From NCBI GenBank assembly GCA_016342385.1, contig JAEINM010000146.1, positions 1-8,926 of the forward strand: a stretch of 8,926 nucleotides of DNA. Reading direction: 5' to 3'. Of the stretch, positions 6,924-8,926 are shown in pieces (the first letter of the stretch is position 1; each line of letters begins with the position of its first letter). The notes under the pieces are model-generated. The model was not told where the DNA came from. It made no database searches and worked only from the letters and a program-made list of their open reading frames with translations. The DNA is from Spirochaetaceae bacterium. Its GTDB lineage: Bacteria > Spirochaetota > Spirochaetia > DSM-2461. The position numbers and the translations under genes are program-made.

Positions 6924-7769
6924 CTAACCCTTAAGACTTCCGGCGGTTAAGCCGGCAATTATTTTTTTTGAAAATGTCAATACAACCAGCATAAGAGGCA
7001 GAATAGCCAGGGTATTTCCGGCCATAAGGCCTCCCCGGTCACCCTCCAGGTTATTGAACAGCAAAGTCAGGGCGACAGGTATGGTTGTTTTTAACAGCTG
7101 CGGTAAAAATATCAGAGGACCCAGGAGGTTATTCCAGGAGCCGACAAAAGTTACGATCATCAGTATGGCCAGTCCGGCCTGAGCCAGTGGGAACACGACT
7201 TTCATTAGAATTCCGAACTCCGATAATCCGTCAATTCTCGCAGCCGATAGAAGATCGAAGGGAACAGCTTCTTTAAGAAACTGTGCCATGAGAAAAATTC
7301 CGAAAGCATTGGCCAGTCCGGGGATTATCAGGGGAAGCCATGTACCATACCAGTTAAAGGCAATCATCATTTTGAAAAAAGGGATGATATTGAGAAATGT
7401 GGGAATGGCTATAGTACTGAGCATAAAGGTATAGATGATTTTTTTGCCTTTAAATTCATACTTGGCCAGCGCAAAACCGCTCATAGTGCAGAAAAATGCT
7501 GTACCGAATGTTGCCAGTGTGGCAATCCCCGCACTATTTAAAAAATTGATACCAAAGGGTATATCTTCAAACAACTTAATTATATTAGTCAAATAGTAGC
7601 TGTTGAAAAATATATGTGGTGGATACGTGTACATATTTGTTCCTTCCTGAGATGCCAGGACAAAAACATAATAAAAGGGGAAGGAAAATATAAATACAAA
7701 AAATATAAGAACAGCATAAAGCAGTATTTTTGATCCATTTGTCATTAATCTATTGTCTGTTTTTTTCAT
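6924..7769 (-). CDS. Sugar ABC transporter permease, MalG/UgpE type (CUT1)
   Basis: A 281-residue inner-membrane permease, normal length for the MalG type. Hydrophobic segments lie at about 14-39, 75-103, 110-132, 142-165, 197-222 and 250-268. The EAA loop is at 175-194 and reads SAARIDG then VVFP, with Ser in place of the usual first Glu. The C-terminus IAGLTAGSLKG is a hallmark of MalG-type subunits, and the periplasmic start SFPFYYVFVLAS fits. Start ATG 7769 is assumed; the ribosome binding site is poor, the best being TAAAGAGA (7783-7790) about 13 bases upstream. An in-frame ATG eight codons later has no better site. The gene lies 65 bases after the binding-protein stop, behind a strong hairpin, which together with the weak site suggests lower output than the binding protein. 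Confidence 0.93.
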   Translation of the reverse strand: MKKTDNRLMTNGSKILLYAVLIFFVFIFSFPFYYVFVLASQEGTNMYTYPPHIFFNSYYLTNIIKLFEDIPFGINFLNSAGIATLATFGTAFFCTMSGFALAKYEFKGKKIIYTFMLSTIAIPTFLNIIPFFKMMIAFNWYGTWLPLIIPGLANAFGIFLMAQFLKEAVPFDLLSAARIDGLSEFGILMKVVFPLAQAGLAILMIVTFVGSWNNLLGPLIFLPQLLKTTIPVALTLLFNNLEGDRGGLMAGNTLAILPLMLVVLTFSKKIIAGLTAGSLKG

Positions 7770-7790
7770 AAAACTACCATTATCTCTTTA

Positions 7791-7823
7791 AATTACGGGC
7801 TGCGGGAACGCAGCCCGGTAATT
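7791..7823 (-). other. Stable intercistronic hairpin between binding protein and permease genes
   Basis: CGGGCTGCG (7796-7804) and CGCAGCCCG (7809-7817) form a perfect nine-pair GC-rich stem with a four-base loop. With one bulged G, AATTAC (7791-7796) can instead pair with GTAATT (7818-7823) and lengthen it to about 14 pairs. On the minus strand the sequence after it is AATTTAAAGAG, with no T run, so it is not a full terminator. Such structures after binding-protein genes commonly stabilise the upstream message or reduce readthrough to the permeases. It starts just beyond the putative permease ribosome binding site (7783-7790). Confidence 0.7.
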
Positions 7824-7834
7824 ATCTATTTTTA

Positions 7835-8926
7835 TTACTCTACAACGGCCAGAAGTTCGTTCATGGCACTGTTATAGGCTTCTTCTGGTGAAATCCCCTC
7901 TACAAGAACCATTGTTATGGCATTACCAAAAATGGCTCTTGCAATAGGATCAAATTCGGAAACAGGATCGTTGGGCATATTTCTTGCCACTTCGGCAAAA
8001 ATCTGTCGTACTTTCTGTCCTCCAAAATAGGGTACTTCTTCATCCATTACGGGATGATCGTAAAGTGTCTGCAGTACTGGGAAGGCAGATTGCTCCCTGA
8101 AGCTGGCCAGCTGGGCTGTTTCGGAAGTACTGAGGAATTTGATCACTTCCCAGGCAGCTGCTTTCATATCAGCGGGAACCTCCTGAGGGATTGAAAAGTA
8201 GGATCCTCCCATAGAAGCGTAAGATTTACCGGGAATAGTTGTTACTCTCCAGTCTCCAGCCACATCGGGGGCTATCCAGGTTTCAAGTCCTCCACCAAAC
8301 CAGGCTCCATTAATAGTTGCCGCTACAGTTCCATCGGCAAATGCCTGAAGCCATGGTGGTGACCATGTTCCCAGGTCTCCATCAATTCCCGCTTCTCTCA
8401 CCTTTTTCACCAGGTTTAAGGCGGTCATGAATTTTGCCTTAGGCTCAAGAGGTTGTCCTTCTTCATTGAACCAACCTGCCATTCCTCCGTTTAAAGGAAC
8501 ACTGCTCACTTCTACAGCGTGTGTTATGGCATATTGATCAATTTGACCATCTCCATCTTTATCTATAGTGAGTTTTTTACCCACTTCTATAAACTCATCC
8601 CAGCTTTTTAAATCTTCAATATTAACTCCGGCAGCATCGATTATGCTTTTTCTGTAAAATAGGACAGCCGGGGCCACATCAACGGGGAAAGCAACCAGTC
8701 TTCCATCTTCTGATGTAGCGTTTCCAATAGCGAAATCTACAACGTTTTCACCAGCTACAAAACCATTAAAAGGTGCTACGTCGAGTCTGGTTAGACCGCC
8801 ACCTTCAACAAATTTGGCTATATGAGCTACTTCCAGCATCTCAATTTCATTTGTGGCTTCACCGGCTGCTATCGTTGTTATAGCTCTGGAGTGGTGACCG
8901 CTAAAGTCCGCCACCATAAAAGAAAC
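7835..8926 (-). CDS. Extracellular sugar-binding protein of a CUT1 ABC transporter (5' end outside window)
   Basis: The frame is open to the window edge; 363 C-terminal residues are visible, and the signal peptide and first strand-helix unit (some tens of residues) are missing. The Met encoded at 8917 is internal, not a start: it sits inside a typical binding-protein segment (FMVADFSGHHSRAITTIAAG, then IEMLEVAHIAKFVEGGGL). Family-1 solute-binding features include FPVDVAPAVLFYRKSII, SWDEFIEVGKKL, the hinge-region NGAWFGGGLETW and the helical C-terminus SPEEAYNSAMNELLAVVE. DKDGDGQIDQY (coded by 8531-8563) looks like an EF-hand-type calcium loop, which occurs in some members of the family. It is the first visible gene of the minus-strand cluster. 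In a two-membrane cell it would be free in the periplasm or lipid-anchored. Residues such as the Trp and Tyr near the hinge suggest a sugar, but the specific ligand is unknown. Confidence 0.93.
   Translation of the reverse strand, partial: VSFMVADFSGHHSRAITTIAAGEATNEIEMLEVAHIAKFVEGGGLTRLDVAPFNGFVAGENVVDFAIGNATSEDGRLVAFPVDVAPAVLFYRKSIIDAAGVNIEDLKSWDEFIEVGKKLTIDKDGDGQIDQYAITHAVEVSSVPLNGGMAGWFNEEGQPLEPKAKFMTALNLVKKVREAGIDGDLGTWSPPWLQAFADGTVAATINGAWFGGGLETWIAPDVAGDWRVTTIPGKSYASMGGSYFSIPQEVPADMKAAAWEVIKFLSTSETAQLASFREQSAFPVLQTLYDHPVMDEEVPYFGGQKVRQIFAEVARNMPNDPVSEFDPIARAIFGNAITMVLVEGISPEEAYNSAMNELLAVVE

Noticed and set aside
7791..7823. Rho-independent terminator after the binding-protein gene
   Set aside because: The stem is strong, but no T tract follows it on the minus strand; annotated as an intercistronic hairpin instead.

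Overview
The window looks like a piece of chromosome from a Gram-negative-type (two-membrane), motile, AT-rich bacterium. A free-living or commensal spirochaete (Spirochaeta/Treponema-like) is my best guess. It rests on the mix of a chemoreceptor, a CUT1 sugar ABC importer without its own ATPase nearby, a carbohydrate-binding lipoprotein and an outer-membrane beta-barrel protein. No rRNA or other taxonomic marker is present, so the assignment is an inference. I see no tRNA, rRNA, CRISPR array, insertion sequence or phage gene.

Left part (1-3503): the plus strand carries the 3' end of a large envelope-type protein with an Ala/Glu/Gln-rich helical tail, ending at a hairpin that overlaps its stop codon. 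A good sigma70-type promoter and an 11-bp tandem repeat follow, then a complete methyl-accepting chemotaxis protein (MCP). Convergent to the MCP is a small HEAT/ARM-like helical-repeat protein on the minus strand (2705-3358). Just upstream of that gene lies a decayed copy of the last codons of an MCP gene, in the same orientation as the intact MCP. This suggests that a second MCP gene once stood here and was lost or replaced.

Right part (3526-8926): a minus-strand cluster reads from the right edge leftwards: sugar-binding protein (5' end outside the window), MalG-type permease, MalF-type permease, CBM-like lipoprotein, outer-membrane beta-barrel protein, then a strong intrinsic terminator at 3526-3557. 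The junctions are short except for two that carry hairpins. One is between the binding protein and the first permease; the other is in a 159-nt gap between the second permease and the lipoprotein.

Working model: the barrel and the surface or periplasmic CBM lipoprotein capture and admit a carbohydrate across the outer membrane. The binding protein then delivers it to the two-permease importer, which is energised by an ATPase encoded elsewhere. This resembles a Sus-like trans-envelope uptake unit built from ABC-importer parts. It is the most interesting system in the window, but the substrate cannot be read from the sequence.
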